Part shown: positions 27,222 to 38,386 of the stretch, one piece after another | How the letters are laid out: every line of letters starts with the position of its first letter | Numbering within the stretch: position 1 is the first letter of the stretch | Source: Gadus chalcogrammus | Taxonomy: Eukaryota; Chordata; Actinopteri; Gadiformes; Gadidae | Direction of reading: 5' to 3' | NCBI RefSeq assembly: GCF_026213295.1 | Contig: NC_079414.1 | Location: 7,999,601-8,063,600 of the forward strand | Length of the DNA stretch: 64,000 nucleotides | Notes under the pieces: generated by a model | Told to the model about the DNA's origin: nothing | The model's input: the letters and a program-made list of their open reading frames with translations, nothing else | Database searches by the model: none | Program-made: the position numbers and the translations under genes

Positions 27222-28032
27222 GGAGTATATAACAGCAGAGGGAGACAGGAGATGAGGACGACAGAGGAGAATGGCTTGGGGGGGACAGCTAAAAAAAAAC
27301 ACAGAAAATAACCTCATAATTTGTCTACACCGCACTCCGATACAGCAGCATATCAATCCTGGTTTAAAACAGAGACGTAATCCCATTGGTTGTACTTTAA
27401 GCCATCGTTCAGGCTCCCTGTGTCACTGGTCTCAGTGCTGTTCTAAGCAGTTTAGAGGACAGAGGCTACGGGTCATTAGTAGCCGCTATAAGGTCTTTAC
27501 TGTTCCTTCATGCTTGTGCTACCTAATAGTCATTAGACAAGATAATTGAAGTTGACAGCTTCGTATCCTTGTGTCTATGTGTGTGTCTGTATGTGTGTGT
27601 GTGTATGCATGTATGTGTTTATCTGGCTCATTGATGTATATCTATGTCAGTATGCCTGTGTAAGATCTATATAAAGGTATTGAAGATTAAGGTGATGCTA
27701 ATTTGAGTACAGAGTACTTACTGCAGGGTAGTCTCCACAGATTTAATCAATTTCGAAAATGCCATATATTAGACAATATAAATTAGACTATCAGTGTTCA
27801 TAAATTATAAAGACGCATACTCTAAAAGCCTGTTTTGCCTGATCATTCATTGAGATATTTATCACCACCACCTCATTCTTACTGAGGTGTTTTAATGGCC
27901 ATTGTATAATCAAATTAGTGGCGAAGCATTCCACTGCATAAATAAATCCCTGGCATGTGAATCAATATGTGTTACAGTTAACAATCAAGGTCTCTGTGAG
28001 TGGGTGAGTGAGTATGTGAGTGAGTGAGAGAG

Positions 28033-28033
<1 letters not shown>

Positions 28034-28073
<40 letters not shown>
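28034..28073. repeat. (GA)n microsatellite
   Basis: About 40 bases of GA, preceded by gtgagtgagtatgtgagtga. Confidence 0.95.
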
Positions 28074-28076
<3 letters not shown>

Positions 28077-28362
28077 CATCCAGGTGTGAGTATATACTTG
28101 CTATCATGCAAGTAAAGGCATGTATATAGCCTCTATTTGCAGGTGCATACACAACATGTATTCAATATCTATCCCTCAGGTACATCTATATGCAGCTGTA
28201 TCAGTGATGCATCGCTCATGTTGTGGGTCCCTTCTGGTTCTTGATTTGTTGTATTTGATCACGGGTGGCTGACACTATGCATGGTCTTCAGTCTTTTTGA
28301 GATGGCACAAGCTGTGGCCAGACACTCAGGGAAGTGAATCTAATGAGAAGAGCAGAAAGGGG

Positions 28363-28496
<134 letters not shown>

Positions 28497-29296
28497 CAAA
28501 CTCCAGTTGCTCTAACGCACCCATTCTTCAACAAAACAACCAGGTAATACATTTTCCATGTTACCCGACTACCACTAGCTCCTCAAAGCAGCCTGTATCT
28601 AGTGCACACACACCCCATCGCTCAGACATCACACACCCTACGACCCAACCTAATTCTTTGCCGAGGCGTTTTCCTAGGCTGTGTGGAACAAATTCACAAT
28701 GGTCCCTCATTGGTAGAACATGATTACAAAATCGTTTTTTCTGGCATAAAGCATTGATTTATGTTCACACTTCAGGGAAACGGATTAAAACTTTCTTACA
28801 ACTATCGTGCACTTGGATGGGGTTCATTTTGTTGCAAGTTGATTGTGGTAGCCCTATTATTATGCAGTATAGTGTCCCTTAAGTGTATTTCAGTCTGCCA
28901 AGTAGACATATTGTATGAAAACATAAGCATTGAGCTGCAAAGCTGTATAATGTGTGTAAAGTGTGCGGGTATGTGTGTTTGTGCTTTATTACGTGTCAGT
29001 GAGTAAAATGGTCAAGCTTATCAAAAGTCAATGAGCAGCATCGTTTGTCCAAAACAAGTAGGAAGAATATGAGATAAAAAAATGACTGAGTCATAATCCC
29101 ACCTTGGTGGGCGTTTGTGCCTGGGCTGCAGATGGTGGTGCTATATGAGGACATGAGGGGGAAGAACAGGTGAGAGAGAAACGGCTGAGGAAGGCCATTG
29201 CCAGTGAGTGTGTACTCTATTGAGAGGGTACTGTTGAAGTATGGAATTTTAGTGGATAGCAATGGAGATGCAAAGAAGGGCAGATAATTAACAGAC

Positions 29297-29301
<5 letters not shown>

Positions 29302-29341
<40 letters not shown>
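29302..29341. repeat. (TA)n microsatellite
   Basis: About 40 bases of TA. Confidence 0.95.
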
Positions 29342-29343
<2 letters not shown>

Positions 29344-29544
29344 CTACTATAATAGCAGGCCTGTCGCACCAGTTACTGAAGTTAGTCATGTGCGCATGTG
29401 CCAAGCAGCATGCAGCTCACACACAGACACACAAACACACAGCAGACGCGAACGCATACATACACCACAAGCACGCACATGCGCACAAACATGGAAACGC
29501 ACAAACACACTCGCACACACCGCACGTCAAGACAAAGGCAGCAA

Positions 29545-29815
29545 CACACTTGCCGAGGTAAGACGTTATGTTTTTAAACACAAGGGCTCCACCATCGACA
29601 TACGCGCAGGTTTGAATGCACACGCACGCGCACACACCGCAGCGACACTCGCCCAGGTAAGACGTTATGTTTTTAAGCATAACAGCTCCACCATCGAGAC
29701 ACACGCAGGTTCGAACACAAACACACGCGCACACACCGCAGCGACACACTCGCCCAGGTAAGACATTATGTTTTTAAACATAACGGCTCCGCCGTCGACA
29801 AACTCTCCCAGGTGA
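29545..29815. repeat. Three-copy tandem repeat, unit about 105 bases
   Basis: The unit begins ggtaagacgttatgttttta, continues with a variable centre gggctccaccatcgacatac, gcaggtt and cgcacacaccgcagcgacac, and ends cgcccag. Copies start near 29557, 29655 and 29756; the third is cut short and degenerates at about 29815. The preceding 130 bases are CA-rich. On the plus strand the units stay in one open frame repeating QVRRYVFKH and HTAAT, but there is no other sign of coding. Confidence 0.75.
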
Positions 29816-30534
29816 GACGTTCTGTCTGTAGACTGTAGAAATTGCGATTAAAGAAGGGAAGAGACAATATCTCACCTCGACAAACGACAGAAGGTCGTTC
29901 ATTTTGTCATATAAAAACCGTTAAATTCAAACATCGCACCGACCGGCAGATCAACGAGTGACATGATCTTAAAGAGACAGTGTCTCTATCACACAACAAA
30001 AATATGAAACACAGATTGGTGAATTATGTCTATAGAGTCCACCACAAGACTACACTTTGTTGCTCAAATGTAATATTACTATTATACTATTCCTCGTTGA
30101 GCCTCCCGCAATGTCTTAACACTTTGTTGCTCAAACTTCACATTACTCTTCTCGTTGAGCCTCCTGAAATATCTTGCGAAATTGTTATCCCCCTTCCCCC
30201 CTGCAGACTGATTTAGTTTTCTTATGTTTTGTGTGTATGCTATGTGTAACTGTAGGCTACTGCTGCCTGTCTTGGCCAGGACACTGGAAGAGATGTTTAA
30301 TCTCAATGATGATTATTATTGTAAACTAAGCAATAGAAGTTGCCTTGCATTTTAAAATGTCAATGCACTTTTCAGCCCTGAATAACAGTAAAAGCTATTT
30401 AATAATCGATTTGCATGCGTAGTATACTACACTTTCCATTGAAAAATGACCCCTGCTAATTACAACTAGAGGTTGAGCGTGCACAACGCGCGTGCGAAAA
30501 CTCTAGTAAATATAAAAGAAAGAAGGAAAGATAG

Positions 30535-30610
30535 ATAGAGCCAACATTGCTTTGGCAATGTACATTTTTGTTTCTCATGCCAATAAAGCTTTTTTGAAGT
30601 GAATTGAGAG
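30535..30610 (+). mobile_element. Non-LTR 3'-end remnant
   Basis: The string gccaacattgctttggcaat, gtacatttttgtttctcatg, ccaataaagc and ttttgaagtgaattga resembles the 3' end found on many fish non-LTR copies (ends caataaagc...ttgaattga). No coding part is visible. Confidence 0.4.
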
Positions 30611-31639
30611 AGAGCGAGAGTTAGTGCGAGAGACTGGCCACATAGTTAGATAACCCATGTATGTCTGTTTACTGCTGGTCTGTCCTTGAATATCTCTGCA
30701 GAAAACCTCAACATAAGTTTGACATGAACACAAAATACCAAATGAACCAGTGGTGGCAGTGTTAATAAGCCCATCTCACTGCTTGCATTGATTCTCTCCT
30801 GTTTGACCTTGGTTAACAGAGCTTGCAATTAATAGTATTAGCTTTAGTTATGCAGTCTTGGATTTTTTTTTTCAAAGCATTATTCACCACATACACTTTG
30901 TGCATGCAAATAATGGCCAAATACAGGCATAATTTAGCTGTTGATGTCAGTTATTTTATTTTTTTTGCCTTTTAGTCCCTTCAATTTAAATCGTCCCTTC
31001 ATTCATTACTGACCGATTCCACCCTCCCCATGTCACAGCTTATTTACTTTCATCGTCCTACTATCTTTTTAGTTTATTCTCTCTGGCTTTCAGTCCCATT
31101 CCCCCATTGCTTACCCCTCTCTCATTTAACAGTCAAAGTTAGAGATTATTTTGAATAGAGTACGATGACCCCCAGCCAAACCCGCCTGCTCCCCACCGAC
31201 CATGGCCAGCTGCTGGCAAAGATCAACAAACGGTCAATAATCCATCTCCTGAAGGCACAACGACAGTCACACCAGCCCCGTGCCACAGGAACCCGTTTTA
31301 CAACTCTCTACAACTCAGAAAACTATTCAAATAACATGTTAGTCTTATAAATGTCAACACCGGTTAGATTGCAATTCATTGCACCTGTAATCCCGAACTG
31401 GCAGATTGCACCTTAGCATGTATTCATAGTTTGTGCTGCTTGCACTGCCTGCATGTCTGTGAGGTTCAGATGATTAACATACAGTTATCACACCAAGTGC
31501 ATGTGGCTCAGGCCAAGCTAAAAGATTAATCAATAAGTACTTCTGACATCACATTACAGGTGCAGATGATTTATTTTCATATTACCCAGGATACTATGGC
31601 CTTGAAAAAAACGAAATGAAGCCATTTGCATTTACAAGA

Positions 31640-31700
31640 TATACTATGTAGTCTTACGCTTTTATCTAAAGTGACCTACATCAAATGCACATACATATCA
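31640..31700. mobile_element. Degenerate copy of a common fish interspersed repeat
   Basis: Contains tcttacgcttttatctaaag and tgacctacatcaa, a decayed version of the widespread fish repeat motif atttagctgacgcttttatc caaagcgacttaca. Similar copies lie at 56866-56910 and 61283-61345. Confidence 0.4.
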
Positions 31701-33208
31701 TGAAGGAGCTCGTACATTAGACATCTTGCCAGAGGACGACTACAGGACAGGCTGCCGACATGGGGATTATGGACGCAGATCTATTAGCTGGCAGTTGAAC
31801 ACCCTAGCTGCTACAGTATGCTGTGCTTGTTTGGAGCAGTCTTTTGGAGAAACCGTCGAATGAAGTCACAGTGAAGCCGTAACGGCTGAAAAAGACAAGG
31901 CAGCATGTGCCCTCAGTCCCCTCGTCACATGGTGAGCTGGAATCCACAGGACAACCTGTCAAAAATGTGCCCTCATGTGGCATCATGGCAGCAGCAGCCG
32001 TCCATCCGTTTTCCATCACATGAAATTGGGTCTCTACGGTTGTCAATGAAGCCAATCAATGTAGGCACACACTTAACCTCCATGCATAGATGTGGCCTAT
32101 ATGCAGCCTACAAACCCTACATGTAGGTTACATGTATGCCTATATTGATCCAGAGTCATGCATGCTAATCAATAGTCTCAGTCTCCTTTTTCACCAGTTA
32201 AAAGAGGATGAAACCACCAAGTCCCTTTTTCAGCTATGTTTATCTCAAGCTCTTAAGACAAGTTTCAAAATCAAGATCAAGTTCCGATAGTACTGCTCGA
32301 CTTCCGAGATAACATCTAAACATGTCAGATATAGTATCATCACTATACCCTCCACTATCACCCCACTACAAAGACTTACCATATATTATAGTAGAAGTAT
32401 ACTACTGTGACTTCCATAAAACAGAATACTAGCATGTTGCATAATCAAAATATTACTAGAATCATAAAATCATATACAATTGAATGATATTATCTGCAGT
32501 ATGGATTGACAGCTCCGAGGACCAGGATGGTTGTGGTTTGGCTAGGCAGGTGTGATGAAGCGCAGCTTTATCAACGGACTTATCAACTCTGAGAGGAATG
32601 TTCCTACAAGATATTGAGCTCCTAGTATTTGTAATCCATCACTAGCTTATTCAGACAATCAGACATCTGGAGCCAACGGAGAGACATGAAAGCGAGTATA
32701 ATACAATTTTAGATTATTTATGTGGAATAAGATAAATGGAGAGAGATGAACAGAGGTGGAATAAGAGTTACAAAAAATATTTATTGAAAAAAAGAGCATA
32801 AATGTTTAAAGCTTCTCTCACATACATGCAGATGCGCACGCACGCACACACACGCACAAACACACACACACAGAAAATTCAAGGAAGTTGCAGCCAATCA
32901 CGTTACAGTTTGGCATAGAATGGAGATAAAAAACAGGAGAAAACTAGAGAAAAAGTGATAAAAAAAAGGGATAGAGAGAGATTAGACGCAGGAACCTTGG
33001 ATGCCTCTCTGAGCCTGTATGTTGGGAAAGCTCATCCAGTAATACTAGCCTCCCTCCTACTCCAGAGAAGTGTGGCGTACATTATTGACGAGTTCTAGTG
33101 GCAAGTTCTAGAATGGAGCCCGGTGACCTTTAGAGCAAACTAAAGAGTGCTACGATTACTGACGTAATGATATCCACTCGGCTCATACAGCCATACAAAG
33201 ATTGCCAT

Positions 33209-33210
<2 letters not shown>

Positions 33211-33300
<90 letters not shown>
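33211..33300. repeat. (GT)n microsatellite
   Basis: 90 bases of uninterrupted GT. Confidence 0.98.
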
Positions 33301-35473
33301 ATAAACAGTCTCCTGCTAGTGAATAAAGAGACACTTTTTCCATTCTCCCCTCTTTTCTCTCTCCCCTTCGCCCTCATTTTCTGTCATTCTTTCTATTCCT
33401 CTCCCGGATACACAAAACTATACACCTCTGTACAACTATACAAGTGTACACGCAATAAACCCCAGGGATTCCTTCACAACCTCGCTATGGCAACCAAACT
33501 TTGCCAGAACAACCTTTGGAAGTCCAAACAGCACACAGGAAAGAATTGACCTATTATTAACTTGTTCTTACCTCAAAAGGAAAAGCGGTACCTATCTGGA
33601 TCATCAACTCATCAATGAACGATCAGTGCTGGTTGCTATGCTGCCACAATCATTTAAATAGCTAACAACCCTTTAAAGCAATCATTTAAATAGCTAACAT
33701 CCATACATTTTGCCTAACAATGGCACTTGTCTTCACACGTTGATCCAAACATATTCATTAGCTTCAACTTCTCTCTACAGACTGCTAGAGAAAACATAAT
33801 TGTAGTATGTGGTTAATTCTGGAAGGGCCAAACAAGAGAGGTACCTTATTGGGATAGAATATTGTATCGCCCTCCTGGAAGCTTCCTTATGGACGAACAG
33901 ATAGATCGAATACAAAAGCAGTGTCCACCACTCCGTCCTCCAGAAGATTCTGTCCAACAGGTCACTCTGTGGCTCTTCAGGCATTTTCTGAGAGTCTCTC
34001 TCTTCAATAATGTAGGCACGGCTAGGATGATCCAACACAACACACGTAACAAGAACCAGCCTGACCTCAAACTCTGTGAGGACCGCAAGTAAGACAGCAT
34101 CTGAGCCTCTCATAGACTGTAGGCCTACTTTGAATCTGGATGATGAATATTACATGGCTTCTCATTAAAATAATTTTTGTGAAATAAAACTGTGAAATAA
34201 AACGTTATCACTCTTCAAAAAGGGATATTCATCTGTTTGTTTTGAAAAGACTGGGCTCAGAGAGAAGCTGTAGCAGAATATGAAGTTAATGAATATTATT
34301 CAGTTTTAGTAATAGATCTTTGGTCAATTTTAGGACCAAAAGAATCAACTTATCTTGCCATCCTTATAATTGTTTTTATTTACAACAGGTGAAGTTGTAG
34401 AGGTGTTGCTTATGATGCTTGGAATATATAGTCTAAAAAAAGAATTCCCATATTCGAAATGTCAACTACGTCTACGGCTCTGCTAATATTCCATGGTAGA
34501 AATGCTCAGAAGGTGTCTTGAAAGAGGGCCCTCTGCACCCAGTAGGCAAGTGAAAGGACAGGCCAATTGTTTGTGCTCAATAGCCTAAGCTTAGCATACT
34601 GGGTTAGACATATAGGAGTACATAGCTTGAAGGAATGGCAGGGCCTGCTGTTCCCCTCTGCTGGCCACACTATACAATCTATAAATTCACTATAAAGACT
34701 TTTTTACTCTGTATTAACGTTTTACTATATAGCTCATTAAAAAGTGCAGTGCAGGCTATGTTAATAAAAACAACCATTACGATAAAGTTACACAACAATT
34801 TTTTCATCACAATCTGAGACCCATGATGGTTGAATCATTGACGTTTAATGAGAACTGAAGCAATTAACAACTGTGCGGATATCTATAAACTGAACTGCAG
34901 TTAAAGACTGCCATCTGGGGGACAAAATGATAACATCAGCCAAGTACCACTTCTACATTCTGATTGCTGTTGTGTGTGTTTAGTTACATCAACGTTAAGA
35001 GAAAAGTGCTAAAGTGCAGTTTCGTTTTTTAAATCACTGTGAATATCTCTCTTGAAAAATAACAAAAAATGTTGTGAAGGACTGTCTTTCCTAAAGGACT
35101 AGGTTTGATGTGGAGGACTAAATTTACCTGAGGTCATTAATGTAACCATAAAAACTAACCCCAACTCATCTCAGTCCCTATCCCTCAGCTTGGGTGTGAG
35201 GCTGCAGGTTAACATTGAGAGTGCAGCAATTGGTAGGTCACACAAAGTCTACTCCTCACCTCATGATATTTATCTAGGTTTATCCCCTGCTGGCAGGGAT
35301 GTCAAGAATAGCCAGATTCCCAGCTTTACACATCCCAACATGGGACTATACCTAATTAAAGATAAATGACACTGCACACGTGTGCACACGTGTGCACACG
35401 TATATGCTTGCATGCCCACGCCCGTGTCTAGGTTAACCACAAAAAGGCATCAGCCAAAAGCGCCATGACTTAC

Positions 35474-35559
35474 CTGATTGATGGGATTGATGTCCACCAT
35501 GTACTGACGGTGAGTCATCCATTCTGCTCCTGGCAGAAACTGGAGATTCTGCTCATAAC
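35474..35559 (-). CDS. rab11fip4: RAB11FIP4-like, probable coding exon 3
   Basis: A TTATTTTAG acceptor and a strong CAG|GTAAGT donor bound 86 bases. Joined to the single G of exon 2 they read 29 codons without a stop, beginning GYEQNLQFLPG and ending VDINPINQ, and leave phase 0, which is what exon 4 needs. Human FIP4 has GCEELL at the same place, so the first residues are compatible, but the rest does not align convincingly. It could be a fish-specific linker exon or an alternative exon. Support is from splice signals and phase more than from homology. Confidence 0.6.
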
Positions 35560-35881
35560 CTAAAATAATTGATCATTAGGTTAGTTAGATAGTTGGCACT
35601 AACTAGCTAACTAACTAACTTGACTGGCGCTTGGCACATCAGGAAAGGAGGATCACAAAATAATGTGTGCATGACGTATTTTCATGCCGTTTTAAAGTAG
35701 TTAAACAGATATGTTGCTGTGATAATACAAAAAATTATCTTTATTCACATACTATTCCAGTGTTGATACAACATTTATTTGACTATGTATATTGAAAACA
35801 AATACACATTATCTGTATAATTGAAATTGTTTCTAACATCATGTTGTTTCATGAATTCCTATAATTAAATTCTCCTGTTAC

Positions 35882-35969
35882 CATTGATGGCCAGCACCCC
35901 GTGGCAGAAGTCTTTGAAGTTTATCCTCCCGTTAGAATGGGGATCCAACTGTTTGGCCAACCTCTTCAC
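35882..35969 (-). CDS. rab11fip4: RAB11FIP4-like, coding exon 2 (second EF-hand)
   Basis: After a CTCAAG acceptor, 29 codons plus one base encode VKRLAKQLDPHSNGR and INFKDFCHGVLAIN, ending at AATG|GTAACA. The EF loop DPHSNGRINFKD keeps Asp 1, Asn 5, Gly 6, Ile 8 and Asp 12. It matches the human FIP4 segment LDPNDLGRINFKDFCRGV closely. Phase 0 in, phase 1 out, compatible with its neighbours. This is the best conserved exon of the gene in the window. Confidence 0.88.
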
Positions 35970-37757
35970 CTTGAGACAGAGACAGAGATTGAGATGCCCA
36001 TACTTAGTGTTACTTTGCTAAACCTTCCTGAAAGGAGGGGTTCCTCCCATGTCATCTTAAGGTTTTGGTCATTTTCATCACACTGGCATTGGATTTTGAG
36101 TAATTCCTTGCTAATGCATTCTCGAGGGTATCAGAAGGCGGAATATAAATATTAAATTACCATTGTGATACAGGACTTGAGATAGATTCCATGATTAGTT
36201 TGAGATTATTTTTCTCCAAATGTCAATGCTTGCTTGGTTTGTAACACAATCATTTCTAGAAACATGCTTAATGCAGTTTTTAACGTTTCACCAAGTATAC
36301 GGAACTGTTAAAATGTGGATGGATAACACAGGGACCCAGGAAATCCCTGTGTGCCAGCTCCTGTGTGTGTTTTCTTGGCTAAAAGAGCAATAAAGAGGTT
36401 AGAAACAACAACGTCTTTACACCATTACATACAGGTAATCCTTAATAATTGTTCTGAGTTCGCCCTTGTCTTCTTCTGAGTGTTGGCTCTGCTATCCCCA
36501 TGAGATTCATCCACAGAGTACAAAACAACTGGGAGCTCTGATTGATGTCCTTGTTACCAGCCCCTTGGCAACTGGGTCACCGGTAGAACTGAACTGATGT
36601 GACACCAATTCAGTTTCTAATATTAAGTAAAGGTCACATTAGGCTGCCACTCAAGGTTAGAACCGTTTTTTTTTGCTTTGGTATATTGCTAGACCTGCAT
36701 TAACATAGTGCTCCAGTAGATACAAGTAGAGTAGTAAGATAGTGCACTGGCATGGACCCAGCAGTTCACATCCTGAACACCAAGAACAGTACCAAACAGA
36801 TAATAAATCAGAACATAAATAATAAATAGCAGTAATTTAACATGTTCTACCAGGTACTCCTAGGATTTCAGAAAAACGCATATTCAACCTCTGCTTCAAC
36901 AAGCTTTATCTTTAGCCCGGTATTCCCCAAGGAGCCAATAAGAGCCGACATAACGTTCTTGTTGATGAAGAAGAGAGCACTAGGGAGCCAATCAACAGCA
37001 TGGTTCTATACATTTGACCTGGAGACAGGAAGGCACTAGGGATGTGTGAACTGTAATGCAAGTTAACAACATCTATAGCTGACTAAACTCTGAGGGAGTT
37101 CAGGGAGCCATTATTCTATAACAGAGCTGTTGGACCAGGCTTGATACCACATACATACACATTTGTTTTCAGTTTAGTTACTGAGTCAGGCTTCAAGCCT
37201 GACACATTTCACCATGACAACAACCACATTCTCATGCAATTCATATTCTACCAAATTACTTTGAAATATCGGTTCAAGTGGAACATGATACATGGACTAT
37301 TTGAAGTATTAAATCATCCGAGAATATGCTGCTATCATCGAACCTCGTCTAAAGAACAAACCCTTTATTAAAAATAAAACAACAAACAAATACATGGGCC
37401 ACGCGATTGCTTTGCTGTAAATAATGTCAAATGTGTATAAGTAGCTACAAAGGGACTTTTGACTTGAGCATCCTCAGACCATCACCTAGACTTATTTATA
37501 GGAATTATACCGACATGGACCTCACCTCCTCTCCTCTCCTGGTTTAGTACCATGGTCGTCACCTCCTCTCCTCATTTAGTACCAGCCATGGACCTCACCT
37601 CCTCTCCTCGTTTAGTGCAAGCCATGGATCTCACCTCCTCAACTTTTTTAGATGAAGTGAACCAGCCATTAACTCACCTCCTCTACTGGTTCTAATGAAG
37701 TATAGCATTCATTGACCTCACCTCCTCTCCTTGCTTAATATTAACAACGGGGCTCAC
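35970..37757 (-). other. Intron 1 of the RAB11FIP4-like gene
   Basis: About 1.79 kb. Apart from the donor-like tandem array at its 5' end (37518-37757) it holds unique-looking AT-rich sequence. Intron 2 (35560-35881) is 322 bases and equally plain. Confidence 0.6.
37518..37757 (-). repeat. Tandem copies of the exon 1 splice-donor region
   Basis: Immediately downstream of exon 1, on the minus strand, the donor context GGAGAGGAGGTGAG recurs in degenerate units of roughly 35-45 bases. Copies of the complementary string cacctcctc are seen near 37522, 37561, 37592, 37633, 37675 and 37717, in addition to the real exon boundary at 37755. Between them are repeats of ccatggctggtactaaa (minus strand). 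The array therefore carries about six extra GAG|GTGAG-type potential donors inside intron 1. Confidence 0.75.
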
Positions 37758-37910
37758 CTCCTCTCCTCGTCCAAACTGAGAGCCCAGGTCAACGAAGTGC
37801 TCTACCCGGATCCACCCGTCACAGTCCTCATCACACACGTCAAACACTTCTTGGAGTTTTCTTAAAACTATCGCCAGGTGCTCTGCCTCAGGCACAATGT
37901 TGTCGTCCAT
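37758..37910 (-). CDS. rab11fip4: RAB11FIP4-like, coding exon 1 (start codon, first EF-hand-like segment)
   Basis: The minus-strand ATG at 37910-37908 opens 51 codons ending at GAG|GTGAGC (phase 0). The peptide has helix LRKLQEVFDVC, then loop DEDCDGWIRVEH and FVDLGSQFGRGEE, which matches the N-terminus of Rab11 family-interacting protein 4 as I remember it (VRRLREVFEVC...DGFLRVE...LRFGQGEE). The loop has Asp at positions 1, 3 and 5 and Gly at 6, but His rather than Glu at 12, so calcium binding is doubtful. FIP4 is a class II Rab11/Arf effector at recycling endosomes and the midbody. The product is assembled from six exons across 34.5 kb, and the C-terminal coiled coil and Rab11-binding domain lie left of the window. 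The paralogue (4a or 4b) cannot be told. RAB11FIP3 is less likely, because the later exon blocks are FIP4-like. Confidence 0.85.
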
Positions 37911-38165
37911 CTTTTGACTGCGTTTGGATGAATCCCCTTGGCTTGGGCTACCTTAGGATCATGGGAAACCGAAACGACTGCGACATGATTTCTGACAGCA
38001 AGTGATCCGCGTGTGACGACGTGGCGCGTGCGGGAGAAAGTTTGTGAAGCTCGCACCAGGTTACGGAACCTAATCTGTTACGGCATACACCTGTCACTCA
38101 CGCAGTGTGGTTTACTTCCACTAGGTGCCGCTATTGCTTCACTTTAGAAGAACACGGGCGTATTA
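37911..38165 (-). promoter_or_regulatory. 5' flank of the RAB11FIP4-like gene, cut by a transposon nest
   Basis: Only 255 bases separate the start codon from the TA that flanks the first inserted element. The stretch is moderately GC-rich with several CpG dinucleotides (cgacgtggcgcgtgcggg near 38018) and no obvious TATA box. It must hold the 5' UTR and whatever proximal promoter survives. Anything further upstream in the ancestral locus is now displaced by about 16 kb of mobile DNA. Promoter identity is inferred from position only. Confidence 0.35.
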
Positions 38166-38174
38166 CAGTTCTAT

Positions 38175-38347
38175 TTCATGTAGGCTACGCCGTCTAGGCT
38201 TCGCCTTATGGGCTTGTCCCGTGCGCGCGCTCGCGCGCTGAAAATTCAAACTATGCACCTATCAGCGTGGGCACCGCCCACATTTCCCACGGTATCGTGT
38301 ATATAGCACGGTGCATACCGTCGCTCATCCTCCCTTTTCTTTCAGCA
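38175..38347 (+). repeat. DIRS left inverted terminal repeat
   Basis: Runs from the taggctacgccgtctagg segment through gcgcgcgctcgcgcgctgaa to tttctttcagca. It contains a TATA-like string (gtgtatatagcac, about 38297-38309) about 80 bases before the ORF1 start codon, so it probably also serves as promoter. Relative to the right copy it has an extra tcgcgc and a ttcccac/tccccgc difference. Confidence 0.88.
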
Positions 38348-38386
38348 CTTGTGCTTGTCAGCAGATTAGAGAACTACCTAAAGAAG

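Noticed and set aside
29390..29761. 123-codon frame over the 105-base tandem repeats as a repeat protein
   Set aside because: The open frame follows from a unit that lacks stops plus CA-rich sequence; without transcript evidence it is kept only as a repeat.
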